Positions 42,597-52,186 of a stretch of 64,000 nucleotides of DNA are shown here, piece by piece. A program made the position numbers and the translations under genes. This DNA is from Schauerella fraxinea (GTDB lineage: Bacteria > Pseudomonadota > Gammaproteobacteria > Burkholderiales > Burkholderiaceae_B). The stretch is taken from assembly GCA_030849945.1 (NCBI GenBank), contig JAVDKK010000005.1:310001-374000 (forward strand), in the 5' to 3' direction. How positions within the stretch are numbered: position 1 is the stretch's first letter; the number at the start of each line of letters is the position of its first letter. Under the pieces are notes generated by a model. The model worked only from the letters and a program-made list of their open reading frames with translations, was not told the DNA's origin and did no database searches.

Positions 42597-42623
42597 AAAA
42601 AACCCGCCTAGGCGGGTTTTTTT
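42597..42623. terminator. Bidirectional terminator between 42459 and the cold-shock gene
   Basis: AAAACCCGCC-TA-GGCGGGTTTT followed by T on the plus strand and T on the minus strand; serves both convergent genes. Confidence 0.88.
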
Positions 42624-42633
42624 GCAAATGCGA

Positions 42634-42837
42634 TTACAGCACTTGAATCTTCGTGGCTTGCGGGCCTTTTTGACCTTGCGCTGTCACGAACGAAACGCGC
42701 TGGTTTTCTTCCAGACTGCGGAAACCGTCGCCTTGGATTTCCGAAAAGTGCGCGAACAGGTCCTTGCCACCGCCCTCGGGGACGATGAAGCCGAAACCTT
42801 TTTCAGCGTTGAACCATTTAACAATACCGGTTTCCAT
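42634..42837 (-). CDS. Cold-shock domain protein
   Basis: 67 residues, a single cold-shock domain. RNP1 reads KGFGFIVP and RNP2 LFAHFSEI. Such proteins bind single-stranded RNA and act as RNA chaperones; only some are cold-induced. A strong promoter about 130 bases upstream gives a long 5' leader, as in cspA-type genes with temperature-responsive leaders. The exact paralogue letter cannot be assigned. Confidence 0.95.
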   Translation of the reverse strand: METGIVKWFNAEKGFGFIVPEGGGKDLFAHFSEIQGDGFRSLEENQRVSFVTAQGQKGPQATKIQVL

Positions 42838-42972
42838 ACCAATTCCTTGATTTATATAAATGAGCCTATTGACTCGACAAACGAGACCATCAAGGAGAGG
42901 AAAATGAACAACTTAGAACCGGGTAGGTGCAAGACTGAACGATAACCGCGTCACTTGAAAATCCTGGCGCAC

Positions 42973-43001
42973 ACTATGGCGAGTAACAAAAAGCTTGTCA
43001 A
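42973..43001 (-). promoter_or_regulatory. Sigma-70 promoter of the cold-shock gene
   Basis: On the minus strand TTGACA (43001-42996), a 17-base spacer and CATAGT (42978-42973). Start near 42966 gives a 5' leader of about 129 bases, typical of cspA-like genes. Confidence 0.75.
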
Positions 43002-43093
43002 CGATATTTATTGACGTTTCCCTGAAAAATTGGATATATACGTATAAACCCTTATCAACACAATGTATTAATCCTGTAGGAATTCCGCCCAAT

Positions 43094-43118
43094 AAAAACG
43101 CGCCATCAGGCGCGTTTA
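43094..43118 (-). terminator. Intrinsic terminator after purB
   Basis: On the minus strand AAACGCGCC-TGAT-GGCGCGTTT followed by TTATT, 23 bases after the purB stop. Confidence 0.85.
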
Positions 43119-43140
43119 TATTCTTCGGTCGGCAATCCGC

Positions 43141-44517
43141 TTACACGGCGCGCGCCAACGATACGGCCAATCCAAGGTAGCTGCGCGGCGTCATCGCAGC
43201 CAAACGCGCCTTGGCATCCGCGGGCAAATCGAGCCCTGCCACGAAGGTGCGCAGGGCGTCTTCAGTAATGCCCTTGCCGCGGGTGAGCGCCTTGAGCTGT
43301 TCGTAAGGCTGCGGCAGACCGTAGCGGCGCATGACCGTTTGCACGGGTTCGGCCAGGACTTCCCACGACGCATCGATATCGGCATCGATCGCCGCCGCAT
43401 TCACTTCGAGCTTGCCCAATCCCTTCAGGCAGGCATCCCAAGCCACCAGGCAGTAACCGAAGGCCACGCCCAAGTTGCGCAATACCGTCGAATCGGTGAG
43501 ATCGCGCTGCCAGCGCGACACGGGCAGCTTGTCGGCCAAATGACGCAACATGGCGTTGGCCAAACCGATATTGCCTTCCGAGTTTTCGAAATCAATCGGA
43601 TTGACTTTGTGCGGCATGGTGGATGAACCCACTTCGCCTTCCTTCAAACGCTGCTTGAAATAGCCCAGCGCGATATAACCCCAGATATCCCGATCGAGGT
43701 CGAGCACGATAATGTTGGCCCGAGCCACGGCGTCAAACAAGGCCGACATCCAATCGTGCGGCTCGATTTGAATCGTGTGCTCGTTTTGCGTCAAACCCAA
43801 ACCCTGCAATACGCGGGCACTGAAGGCCGGCCAATCGATTTCGGGATAAGCCGAAACGTGGGCGTTGTAATTACCGGTGGCGCCGTTGAGCTTGGCCAGC
43901 GGCTGCACGGCTTCGATCGCCGTCAACGCGCGCGCCAGACGCGCAGCCACGTTGGCCATTTCCTTGCCCAAGGTGGTGGGGCTGGCCGGCTGACCGTGCG
44001 TGCGCGACAGCATGGGCTGCTCGGCCTGTGCATGGGCCAACTGCACCAGACTGGCATGAATCCGGCGCAGGCGCGGCACGATGACTTGGTCGCGAGCGCG
44101 CGTGAGCATCAGCGCATGTGAGGTGTTGTTGATGTCTTCAGACGTGCAGGCGAAATGGATGAACTCGGCAGCCTGCGCCAACTCGGCGTCGTCGGCGACC
44201 TTTTCCTTCATCCAATATTCCACCGCCTTGACGTCGTGATTGGTGACCTTCTCGATATCCTTGATGCGCGCAGCATCGGCTTCCGTGAAGTTGGTGACCA
44301 ATGCTGTCAGGCGGGCCTGCGCGGCCGGCGTGAAGGCGGCAAGCTCGGGCAGCCCAGCTTCGGCGAGCCCGATGAGCCACGCCACTTCGACCTCGACCCG
44401 ATGGGCCATGAAACCGGCCTCGGAGAGCAGGCCGCGCAAGTCATCGCCACGGGAAGCGTAGCGTCCATCCAACGGCGAGAGCGCGTTGAGCGCGCTGAGA
44501 GTAGGTTCGGTTTGCAT
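43141..44517 (-). CDS. purB: Adenylosuccinate lyase
   Basis: 458 residues from the ATG at 44517; the upstream extension is not part of the family. The superfamily signature GSSTMPHKVNPIDFENSEGN (about 290-310) and HTHGQPASPTTLG-type region (SRTHGQPASPTTLG, near 165) are intact. It performs two steps of purine synthesis, releasing fumarate from SAICAR and from adenylosuccinate. Single gene with its own terminator. Confidence 0.96.
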   Translation of the reverse strand: MQTEPTLSALNALSPLDGRYASRGDDLRGLLSEAGFMAHRVEVEVAWLIGLAEAGLPELAAFTPAAQARLTALVTNFTEADAARIKDIEKVTNHDVKAVEYWMKEKVADDAELAQAAEFIHFACTSEDINNTSHALMLTRARDQVIVPRLRRIHASLVQLAHAQAEQPMLSRTHGQPASPTTLGKEMANVAARLARALTAIEAVQPLAKLNGATGNYNAHVSAYPEIDWPAFSARVLQGLGLTQNEHTIQIEPHDWMSALFDAVARANIIVLDLDRDIWGYIALGYFKQRLKEGEVGSSTMPHKVNPIDFENSEGNIGLANAMLRHLADKLPVSRWQRDLTDSTVLRNLGVAFGYCLVAWDACLKGLGKLEVNAAAIDADIDASWEVLAEPVQTVMRRYGLPQPYEQLKALTRGKGITEDALRTFVAGLDLPADAKARLAAMTPRSYLGLAVSLARAV

Positions 44518-44685
44518 GGGATAAACACAGGATAAAAGAATGAAAAACGGCTGAAATTCTAGCATTCAGACGGGAATTTGCTGCGAACAGGCCACAACGG
44601 TGCGGGTAAACAATCGCTCACGGACAGTTTAATCACGTATCCTACTGCTATACTTTCGACGCTTTCCGACTACGATTTAGACTCC

Positions 44686-45300
44686 ATGAAACTGATCGGC
44701 TCTCTTACTAGCCCCTATGTACGAAAAGTACGGATCGTCATGGCTGAAAAAAAGCTCGACTATCGACTCGAACTTGAGAACGTGTGGTCCAGCGACACCA
44801 AGATCCAGACGTACAACCCGCTCGGCAAAGTTCCCTGCCTGTTGATGGATGACGGCGGCGCCCTGTTCGACTCCCGCGTAATCGTCGAGTATCTCGATAC
44901 GCTGTCGCCGGTTGCCCGTCTCATTCCGCAACCTGGCCGCGACCGTGCTGCCGTCAAGTGCTGGGAAGCGATCGCCGACGGCGTGCTGGATGCGTGCGTG
45001 GCTATCGTCAAAGAAAAGCAGCGGCCGACTGCGCAGCAGAGCTCGGAATGGATTGCGCGTCAGTACGGAAAGATCGACGCTAGCCTGAACGCGATGGATC
45101 TGAGTTTGGGCAATCATGCGTACTGCATGGGCGTGAACTACAGTCTGGGCGACGTGGCCGTGGGCTGCGCGTTGGGCTACCTCGATTTCCGCTTCGCCGA
45201 TCTGGACTGGCGTGCCGGTCACGACAACCTTGGCCGGCTGTTCGACAAGGTCTCGACGCGCCAATCGTTTATCGACACCACCCCGCCCGCCGCCACCTGA
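44686..45300 (+). CDS. Glutathione S-transferase family protein
   Basis: 204 residues from the ATG at 44686. A thioredoxin-like N-terminal domain starts MKLIGSLTSPYVRKVRIVMA with Ser/Tyr at the glutathione-activating position and cis-Pro in GKVPCLLMDDG; the ESRVIVEYLD-like DSRVIVEYLDTL binds the gamma-glutamyl group. A helical C-terminal domain follows. Substrate unknown. It diverges from purB. Confidence 0.92.
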   Translation: MKLIGSLTSPYVRKVRIVMAEKKLDYRLELENVWSSDTKIQTYNPLGKVPCLLMDDGGALFDSRVIVEYLDTLSPVARLIPQPGRDRAAVKCWEAIADGVLDACVAIVKEKQRPTAQQSSEWIARQYGKIDASLNAMDLSLGNHAYCMGVNYSLGDVAVGCALGYLDFRFADLDWRAGHDNLGRLFDKVSTRQSFIDTTPPAAT

Positions 45301-45392
45301 ACGCCCGCGATTAAGGGCGGGCTATTGAAGGCCGGCGGTGTCGACGCAGCTCGGCTGCGATCATGCCGACATGACCGCACCCCACATCCGCA

Positions 45393-46508
45393 TCACGCGA
45401 TGATGCCGCCACCCAGGCATACCTCACCGTCATACACCACCGCAGATTGACCCGGCGTGACCGCCCACTGGGCGTCTGTGAAGGTCAATGCAAAGCGGTC
45501 GCCGTCGGCTTCGCCTATTGCACACGGTGCGTCGTGCTGCCGATAGCGCGTCTTGGCGGCCAGCGCGCCCTCATGCGGCGCCACGCCGGCGATCCAACTG
45601 GCATCCTGTGCGTGAAGCTGGTGCGACAAGAGCCAGGGATGATCGTGGCCCTGCGCGACGTACAAGGTATTGGATGGGATATCTTTCTTGGCCACGTACC
45701 AGGCGTCGGCCGTGCCGTCATCGCGCTGACTGCCCTTCACGCCGCCGATACCCAACCCCTTGCGTTGACCCAGGGTGTAAAACGACAGGCCTTGATGCGT
45801 GCCCAATTTGCGCCCTTCGGGCGTGATCATGCGGCCAGGCTCAGTCGGCAAATATCGATTCAAAAATGCGCGAAACGGGCGCTCCCCGATAAAACAAATG
45901 CCGGTCGAGTCTTTCTTTGCCGCGTTGGGCAAACCGATCTCGTGCGCGATGCGGCGCACTTCGGTTTTTGGCAACTCGCCCAAAGGAAATAGCGTGCGCG
46001 AGAGCTGCGCCTGATTCAGGCGATGCAGGAAATAGCTTTGATCTTTGGTCGCATCCAGGGCCTTGAGCAGTTCATAGCGCGGGGCGCTGTCGTTGCCCAC
46101 CCGGCGCACGCGCGCGTAATGGCCCGTGGCGATGTGGTCGGCGCCCAGGGTCATGGCGTGATCGAGAAACGCCTTGAATTTGATCTCGGCGTTGCACAGC
46201 ACATCGGGATTCGGGGTGCGCCCGGCGGCGTACTCGCGCAAGAACTCGGCAAACACACGATCCTTGTACTCGGCTGCAAAATTGACCGCCTCGAGTTCGA
46301 CCCCGATCAGGTCGGCCACGCTGGCCGCGTCCAGCAGATCCTGGCGCGTGGAGCAGTATTCCGAATCGTCGTCGTCTTCCCAGTTTTTCATGAAGAGGCC
46401 AATGACCTCGTAGCCTTGCTGCTTGAGCAGCCAAGCCGTGACGGACGAGTCGACGCCGCCGGACATGCCGACGACGATGCGGCCTTTTTTGGTAGTGTTA
46501 AGCGACAT
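45393..46508 (-). CDS. mnmA: tRNA 2-thiouridine(34) synthase
   Basis: 371 residues. PP-loop GMSGGVDSSVTAWLL (about 14-28), the catalytic cysteines in VLCNAEIKF (near 104) and STGICFIGERPF (near 200), and the HYARV substrate loop are present. It thiolates the wobble uridine of Glu, Gln and Lys tRNAs. The gene follows a LysR regulator by 12 bases but is unlikely to be functionally tied to it. Confidence 0.96.
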   Translation of the reverse strand: MSLNTTKKGRIVVGMSGGVDSSVTAWLLKQQGYEVIGLFMKNWEDDDDSEYCSTRQDLLDAASVADLIGVELEAVNFAAEYKDRVFAEFLREYAAGRTPNPDVLCNAEIKFKAFLDHAMTLGADHIATGHYARVRRVGNDSAPRYELLKALDATKDQSYFLHRLNQAQLSRTLFPLGELPKTEVRRIAHEIGLPNAAKKDSTGICFIGERPFRAFLNRYLPTEPGRMITPEGRKLGTHQGLSFYTLGQRKGLGIGGVKGSQRDDGTADAWYVAKKDIPSNTLYVAQGHDHPWLLSHQLHAQDASWIAGVAPHEGALAAKTRYRQHDAPCAIGEADGDRFALTFTDAQWAVTPGQSAVVYDGEVCLGGGIIA

Positions 46509-46520
46509 GATGGCGGTATT

Positions 46521-47516
46521 TTAATGCGGGTCGCGCACGCGGCCGGGTTTGCCCCCGCTGGGTATGGGGTTGACGCCCGCTTTACCGGCCTCGCCATCTT
46601 CGCCGGGCTCGCAATGCTTATCCGGCACATCGCCCGAGGCGAGCGCGGGCAATAGCCAGGCACGCAACGCCTGCAACGACGGCAGGTTGGCTTTGTATTC
46701 CGGATAGCACAAGTAATACCCCTGCCGCGCCTCGATCGGCAGATCGATCGCGATCACGAGCTTGCCTTCGCGCAGCTCCTCTTCGACCAGGCAGCGCGGG
46801 ATGAGCGCTACGCCAAACCCGGCGGCCGCCGCTTCCGACAACAAGGAATACTGGTCGAAGCGCGACCCCTCCCAGGCGCGGCGCGTGTCGCAATTGGCCT
46901 GCGCAAACCATTCCGACCACGCATTGGGCGCGGTCGTGTGATGCAACAGCGGATACCGCAGCAATTGCATGGGATCGGTCGTGGGCGTACCGATGAGATC
47001 GGGATGGCAGACAGTGACTACTTCACGTCCCACCAGATAATCGGCGCAACTGCCCGGCCAGACGCCGTCGCCAAAGCGCACGGCACCGTCGAGCTCGGGT
47101 ATCGAAAAATCGTAGCCATGCCGGTGCGGCAAGAACTCGACACGGATATCGGGACGCTCGCGCATGAACGCCGCAAGCCGCGGAATCAGCCAGCGGGCGC
47201 CGAACGTGGGCATGCTGGTCAGGCTGAGCGTGCCGCCCTGCCCTTTGTGCGCCATGATTTCAAGACTCGCGCCCTCGATCAGATCGAGACCCTTCTCGAT
47301 TTTCTTCAGGTAACTGCGGCCCGCTTCGGTAAGCACCAGCCCTTGCCGGATGCGCGAGAACAGCGCCGCCCCCAAAAACGTCTCCAACTGCTTGACCTGC
47401 TTGCTCACTGCGCCTTGCGTGACATGCAGCTCGCGGGCGGCATGCGTGAAGCTGCCGTGCCGCGCCGCAGCCTCGAAAGCCTGCAGATCGGTGAGCGACG
47501 GACAAAGTCGTCTCAT
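46521..47516 (-). CDS. LysR-family regulator (GcvA-like)
   Basis: 331 residues from the ATG at 47516. HTH: LQAFEAAARHGSFTHAAREL then HVTQGAVSKQVKQLE. The effector domain includes PLLHHTTAPNAWSEWFAQAN, a region shared by GcvA-type regulators. The last 40 residues are a Gly/Pro/Glu-rich tail not usual in the family. It diverges from a Bug receptor gene across 169 bases with a dyad, so it probably controls that gene and its neighbour. Confidence 0.92.
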   Translation of the reverse strand: MRRLCPSLTDLQAFEAAARHGSFTHAARELHVTQGAVSKQVKQLETFLGAALFSRIRQGLVLTEAGRSYLKKIEKGLDLIEGASLEIMAHKGQGGTLSLTSMPTFGARWLIPRLAAFMRERPDIRVEFLPHRHGYDFSIPELDGAVRFGDGVWPGSCADYLVGREVVTVCHPDLIGTPTTDPMQLLRYPLLHHTTAPNAWSEWFAQANCDTRRAWEGSRFDQYSLLSEAAAAGFGVALIPRCLVEEELREGKLVIAIDLPIEARQGYYLCYPEYKANLPSLQALRAWLLPALASGDVPDKHCEPGEDGEAGKAGVNPIPSGGKPGRVRDPH

Positions 47517-47580
47517 AGGTAATGCCCTGTCGCCCTGAAAAACGGCGAGCCATGAAATAAAGTCATAGCTTAAGGAGATT

Positions 47581-47602
47581 CTTTCGTTTGCACAAATGAA
47601 AG
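47581..47602. promoter_or_regulatory. Candidate LysR operator before the Bug receptor gene
   Basis: CTTTC (47581-47585) and GAAAG (47598-47602) are inverted arms around GTTTGCACAAAT, itself partly symmetrical. It lies between the divergent LysR and Bug genes, 84 bases before the Bug start. Confidence 0.4.
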
Positions 47603-47685
47603 CCATTCGTAAGAATGCGTCGGGAAACGCCGTCAATTCGGCAGCCACTCAAAGCTCGACTATTTTTCTAAGCAAGGGGAAGTTA

Positions 47686-48669
47686 ATGCAACGCCGTCAA
47701 TTTGTCATGGGTCTGTGTGTCGTCGCCAGCGCGGTGTCCGCCGTGGTGGCACCCGTCGCACATGCGCAGGATTATCCGAACAAGCCGATTCGTCTGATCG
47801 TACCGTTCCCGGCCGGCGGCACCACCGACATCGTCGGCCGCCTGTATGCCGACAAGATCGGCAAGGCGCTGGGCCAAACCATCGTGGTTGAAAACCGCGG
47901 CGGCGCGGGCGGCTCGATCGGTAGCGGCGCCATTGCGCAAGCTGCACCCGACGGCTACACGTTGGGCATCGCCACGGCCAGCACGCACGGTATCAACCCG
48001 GCGATCTACCCGAACCTGCCGTTCGACGCCGAGCGCGATTTCACGCCGATCTCGAATTTGGCACTCGTGCCGAACATCATGACGATCAACCCCAAGGTGC
48101 CGGCCAAGAACATGGCCGAATTCATCAAGTTGGCCAAGTCCGAGCCGGGCAAGCTGACGTACGCCTCGGCCGGTAACGGCTCGGTGTCGCACATGATGGG
48201 CGAACTGTTCAAGATCGCGTCCGGCACCGACATCCTGCATGTGCCTTACCGTGGCGTGGGTCCGGCGCTGAACGACGCCCTGGCCGGTCAAGTGGACGTC
48301 ATGTATGACAACCTGCCCTCCACCCTGCCGCACGTGCTCGGTGGCAAGTTGGTGGCGTTGGCTGTCGCCTCGCCCAAGCGCGTGGCGGCTTTGCCCGACG
48401 TGCCGACGTTTGCCGAAGCGGGCCTGACGCCCGTGAACGACGCCGCCTGGTTTGGTCTGATCGCTCCCGCCAACCTGCCCAAGCCCGTGCTGGACAAGCT
48501 GGCTGCCGCCGTGAATCAAGTCGAAAACGACGAAGACACGAAGTCGCGTCTGGCGGCCTTGGGCGCGGAAACCGTGAACGATACGCCTGAGCAATTCGCC
48601 AAGCAGATCGCCACCGAAATCGCCAAGAACAAGCGCATCGCCAAAGAAGCGAACATCAAGCTCGATTGA
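47686..48669 (+). CDS. Bug/TctC-family periplasmic solute receptor
   Basis: 327 residues from the ATG at 47686, with AAGGGGAAG upstream. Signal peptide about 1-30 (ending AHA), then the family opening YPNKPIRLIVPFPAGGTTDI and VENRGGAGGSIG. It binds an unknown small acid. The next gene is an N-formylglutamate amidohydrolase-type enzyme, which points to a histidine- or formylglutamate-related ligand, though that is inference. Confidence 0.93.
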   Translation: MQRRQFVMGLCVVASAVSAVVAPVAHAQDYPNKPIRLIVPFPAGGTTDIVGRLYADKIGKALGQTIVVENRGGAGGSIGSGAIAQAAPDGYTLGIATASTHGINPAIYPNLPFDAERDFTPISNLALVPNIMTINPKVPAKNMAEFIKLAKSEPGKLTYASAGNGSVSHMMGELFKIASGTDILHVPYRGVGPALNDALAGQVDVMYDNLPSTLPHVLGGKLVALAVASPKRVAALPDVPTFAEAGLTPVNDAAWFGLIAPANLPKPVLDKLAAAVNQVENDEDTKSRLAALGAETVNDTPEQFAKQIATEIAKNKRIAKEANIKLD

Positions 48670-48733
48670 TGTTCCGGCGCGCGGTGTCATGTGACGCCGC
48701 GCGCACCACACACAATCGGAAGTCTTGAAACCT

Positions 48734-49612
48734 ATGCTGATCACCCAACCGCTTTCTTATCGTCTGGATTTGCCCGACGATTACCCCAACACCCCGGCCG
48801 CCGCGCCGCTGGTGCTCGATTCGCCGCACAGCGGCACGGCCTACCCGCCCGATTTCGCACCCGCCGTGAACTTCGGTGCGCTGCGTACCGCCGAAGACAC
48901 CTGGGTTGCCGATCTCTGGTCCGACGCCATCGCCATGGGCGTGCCGTTGATTGCCGCCCATTTCCCGCGCGCCTACATCGATGCCAACCGCGGTGCCAAC
49001 GAAATCGATAGCCTGCTGCTCGATGCACCCTGGCCCGGCGAGATCGCCGAGTCGCCCAAGGTGAAGCTGGGCAAAGGCTTGATCTGGCGCATGCTCGACG
49101 ACGGCACGCCGCTCTATGATCGCAAGTTGTCGATCGACGAAGTTCAGCACCGCATCGATGCGTGCTGGATGCCGTACCACACCGAACTCGGTCGTGTGAT
49201 CGACGCGGCGCACGCGCGCTTCGGCAAGGTCTGGCACATCAACTGCCATTCGATGCCCAGCGTGGCCGGCGCCTATGCGACCGATCAACCTGGCCTGGTG
49301 CATCCCGACTTCGTGCTCGGCGACCGCGACGGCACGACCGGCGATCCGTCGTTTCGCGAGTTCGTGGCGCAATGGCTGCGAGGCCGAGGCTACAACGTCA
49401 CCGTCAACGATCCCTATAAAGGCGTTGAACTGGTGCGCGCTTTCGGCGATCCGGAAGACGGCCGCAACAGCTTGCAGATCGAGATCAACCGCAATCTGTA
49501 CATGGATGAAATCTCGCTGCGACCGAGCGAGAACTACGGCAAACTGAAAAGCGATCTGCGCGACCTGACCGCCGCATTGATCGCATGGATGGCGCCGCAA
49601 GTCGCGGCGTGA
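48734..49612 (+). CDS. N-formylglutamate amidohydrolase family protein
   Basis: 292 residues from the ATG at 48734; a TTG three codons earlier is possible. LDSPHSGTAYPPDF near the N-terminus, ANRGANEID, HINCHSMPS near 170 and VNDPYKGVELVR match the FGase (HutG-type) family, with His and Glu residues that bind zinc. The last step of one histidine-degradation route releases glutamate and formate. No other hut gene is present. It follows the Bug receptor gene by 64 bases and is probably co-transcribed. Confidence 0.88.
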   Translation: MLITQPLSYRLDLPDDYPNTPAAAPLVLDSPHSGTAYPPDFAPAVNFGALRTAEDTWVADLWSDAIAMGVPLIAAHFPRAYIDANRGANEIDSLLLDAPWPGEIAESPKVKLGKGLIWRMLDDGTPLYDRKLSIDEVQHRIDACWMPYHTELGRVIDAAHARFGKVWHINCHSMPSVAGAYATDQPGLVHPDFVLGDRDGTTGDPSFREFVAQWLRGRGYNVTVNDPYKGVELVRAFGDPEDGRNSLQIEINRNLYMDEISLRPSENYGKLKSDLRDLTAALIAWMAPQVAA

Positions 49613-49715
49613 CGTCGGCTCGCCTCGTCAGAAGTCGTTTCAACGTCATCGTAGGACGTTGCGACGCGCCCTCGACGCCGCGTCACCAGTGGTGAAGCGC
49701 CTCGTCAGCGACTGA

Positions 49716-50945
49716 TCAAGGTCGCGCAACGAGGCGCGTGTCGACCCATTCGATCCAATGCCGAACCGGCACCTCGGTGCCGCTTTGCAGATGACCGATG
49801 CACCCGATATTGGCCGACACGATCACATCGGCTTGAGTTGGCGCAATCGCTGCCAGTTTGCGATCGCGCAAGGTGAGACTCATCTCCGGCTGCAGAACCG
49901 AATAGGCGCCCGCCGAGCCGCAGCACAAATGCTTGTCTGAAAACGGCAGCGACTGAAATCCGAGCGTGACCAGCATTCGCTCGGTCACCCCGCCCAGCCC
50001 CTGCCAGTGTTGCAGGGTGCACGGGGGATGAAACGCTACCGAGCCGCCCGTTTGCATCAAGGCCCGTAAATCGTCGGCATGCGGCGCAACCAATTCGGCC
50101 ACATCTTTCACGTACCCTACCAGCCGCTGCGCCAGCTCGGCGTAAACGGGATCGTGCCGCAGATGATGCGCGTAGTCCTTGACCATGGCACCGCAACCCG
50201 AGGCATTCATGACGATTGCCTCCACCTTTCCGCTTTCAAGCGCAGGAAGCCACGCATCGATATTGGCGCGCATCTGCACCAACGCCGCCGGGCCGTCGTC
50301 GAGATGGAAATTGATGGCGCCGCAACAGCCTTTTTGAACACCGTACGACGCGCCGATTCCGATCGCGTCGAGCACGCGGATGGTTGCCGCATCGATGGTG
50401 GGCATCATCGCGGGCTGAACGCAGCCCGACAATAAATACACCTGCCGCGCATGCCTGCCCACCTCGGGCAACGCGCCGGCGGCGCGATGCGCAGGCACTT
50501 TACGTTTCAGTGCTGCCGGCAAGAGCGGCCGCATGCGTTTACCCACGCGCATGAGCGGCGCGAACCAAGGCGCGTTGAGCGCATGGCGCAACGTTGCGCG
50601 TCGCACCCGGTCCCACAGTGGGCGCTCCACTTTTTGATCGACCCATTCCCGCCCCAGGTCGATGAGGTGCCCGTACTCCACACCCGATGGGCACGTGGTT
50701 TCGCAATTGCGACACGTCAGGCAACGATCCAGGTGCTGTTGCGTGGCCCGCGTTGGCGTCTCGCCTTCCAGCATCTGTTTGATGAGATAAATACGCCCGC
50801 GCGGGCTATCGAGCTCGTCGCCCAGCACTTGATACGTGGGACAGGTGGCGGTGCAAAATCCGCAATGCACGCATCGCCGCAAAATGGCGTCGGCCTCGGC
50901 GCCTTTTGGCGTATCACGAACCCAGGAAGCTAGATTGGTTTGCAT
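49716..50945 (-). CDS. glcF: Glycolate oxidase iron-sulfur subunit
   Basis: 409 residues, close to the usual length. Two 4Fe-4S clusters, CVHCGFCTATCP (about 26-37) and CLTCRNCETTCPSG (about 74-87), and two CCG domains, GCCGAINFH and LCCGSAGAY. With GlcD and GlcE it forms the membrane-linked enzyme oxidising glycolate (and lactate) to the quinone pool. Last of four genes; glcE ends 6 bases before its ATG. Confidence 0.95.
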   Translation of the reverse strand: MQTNLASWVRDTPKGAEADAILRRCVHCGFCTATCPTYQVLGDELDSPRGRIYLIKQMLEGETPTRATQQHLDRCLTCRNCETTCPSGVEYGHLIDLGREWVDQKVERPLWDRVRRATLRHALNAPWFAPLMRVGKRMRPLLPAALKRKVPAHRAAGALPEVGRHARQVYLLSGCVQPAMMPTIDAATIRVLDAIGIGASYGVQKGCCGAINFHLDDGPAALVQMRANIDAWLPALESGKVEAIVMNASGCGAMVKDYAHHLRHDPVYAELAQRLVGYVKDVAELVAPHADDLRALMQTGGSVAFHPPCTLQHWQGLGGVTERMLVTLGFQSLPFSDKHLCCGSAGAYSVLQPEMSLTLRDRKLAAIAPTQADVIVSANIGCIGHLQSGTEVPVRHWIEWVDTRLVARP

Positions 50946-50951
50946 AGGCGA

Positions 50952-52178
50952 TCAGAGATCCGGATAAAGACGACCCGCATTGAAGAGCCCCCAGGGGTCG
51001 AACTCTTGCTTGAGCCGGCGGGTGATCGCCATGACGCCTGGTTCCGGGGGATGAAATGCGCCGCCTGCGATGTCGGCGGCGCCGTCGCCCACGCGATACA
51101 GCGTGGCACTGCCTCCCGCCGCACGTACCGCTTCACGCAATGCCGCGGCGTTGCGCGCACCCGTCAACCAACGTTGCGCCCCGCCCCACTCGATCAGCGC
51201 CGCTTCGTCCAGGCACACCGGCGAGGTTGGTGGCACGATGACGCGCCATATCGACTGACCGGCCGTGAACACTGGCATCTGCTGGTGCCGCAACTGCGTC
51301 CAGACGGCCGCGGCACGTTCGCCTTGCTCACGTTCGCCCCCCATCTCAGCGATCGCGGATGCCAGCGCCGGAGGCGATCCGGATAGCCGAACGGCGGTGT
51401 TGCCGCGCCAGGAGGTCGAACCCGCCAAGCCCGCAGAGATCGCGGAATCAGTCGCGCCGGCAGCGCTCGTCGGGCCGGTGGTGCCTGCAGCGACGGTCGA
51501 GTCGCTGGCGCCTGTCGATGCTGGCAAGTTCGCCCTGTCTGCGATCCACGCCGAGGCTGAGATCGGTAGCGGCCGTTGCCGCCACGTCGAAAACGTTGCC
51601 ATCGCTTGCTCGCGCGTCAGGTCGAACCACAGCGTGCATTCTTCAATGGGCCGCGGCACCACCTTCAACGACACTTCGGCGATCGCGCCGAGAATGCCCA
51701 TCGATCCGGCGAGCACGCGCGAGACGTCGTAGCCGGCTACGTTTTTCATGACCTCGCCACCGAAGGACAACAGCCGGCCCTGTGCATCCAGCAGCCGCGT
51801 GCCCAACACGAAATCGCGTACGCCGCCAGCCGCGATGCGGCGTGGGCCGGCCAGCCCCGCCGCCACGCAACCGCCTACCGTGGAGCCTGCGCCGAAGATC
51901 GGCGGCTCGAACGCCAACATCTGATTCTCGGCGGCCAACGCCGCTTCGAGCGTGGACACCAATGTGCCCGCGCGCACCGTGATCACCAACTCCGACGGGT
52001 GGTAATCGACGATACCGGCATACGTGCCCATTTCGAGCACGCAGTGCCCGTCCTCAGGCCGCGGCGCGCGATAGTTGCCGAAGAAATTTTTGGTGCCGCC
52101 GCCCGACACCCACAATGGCTTATGGCCCGCGCGTGCGGTCATCACCTGATCGCACAGTTCGCTCAGAACGAAATCCAT
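50952..52178 (-). CDS. glcE: Glycolate oxidase FAD-binding subunit with Ala/Thr/Ser insert
   Basis: 408 residues against about 350 in Escherichia coli. The FAD domain includes VSGGGTKNFFGN, GSTVGGCVAAGLAGPRRIAA and GGEVMKNVAGYDVSR. Between about 215 and 250 there is a low-complexity insert (PASTGASDSTVAAGTTGPTS, then AAGATDSAISAGLAGSTS) absent from the usual protein. It partners GlcD and GlcF. Starts 8 bases after the glcD stop. Confidence 0.93.
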   Translation of the reverse strand: MDFVLSELCDQVMTARAGHKPLWVSGGGTKNFFGNYRAPRPEDGHCVLEMGTYAGIVDYHPSELVITVRAGTLVSTLEAALAAENQMLAFEPPIFGAGSTVGGCVAAGLAGPRRIAAGGVRDFVLGTRLLDAQGRLLSFGGEVMKNVAGYDVSRVLAGSMGILGAIAEVSLKVVPRPIEECTLWFDLTREQAMATFSTWRQRPLPISASAWIADRANLPASTGASDSTVAAGTTGPTSAAGATDSAISAGLAGSTSWRGNTAVRLSGSPPALASAIAEMGGEREQGERAAAVWTQLRHQQMPVFTAGQSIWRVIVPPTSPVCLDEAALIEWGGAQRWLTGARNAAALREAVRAAGGSATLYRVGDGAADIAGGAFHPPEPGVMAITRRLKQEFDPWGLFNAGRLYPDL

Positions 52179-52186
52179 CGTGCCGC

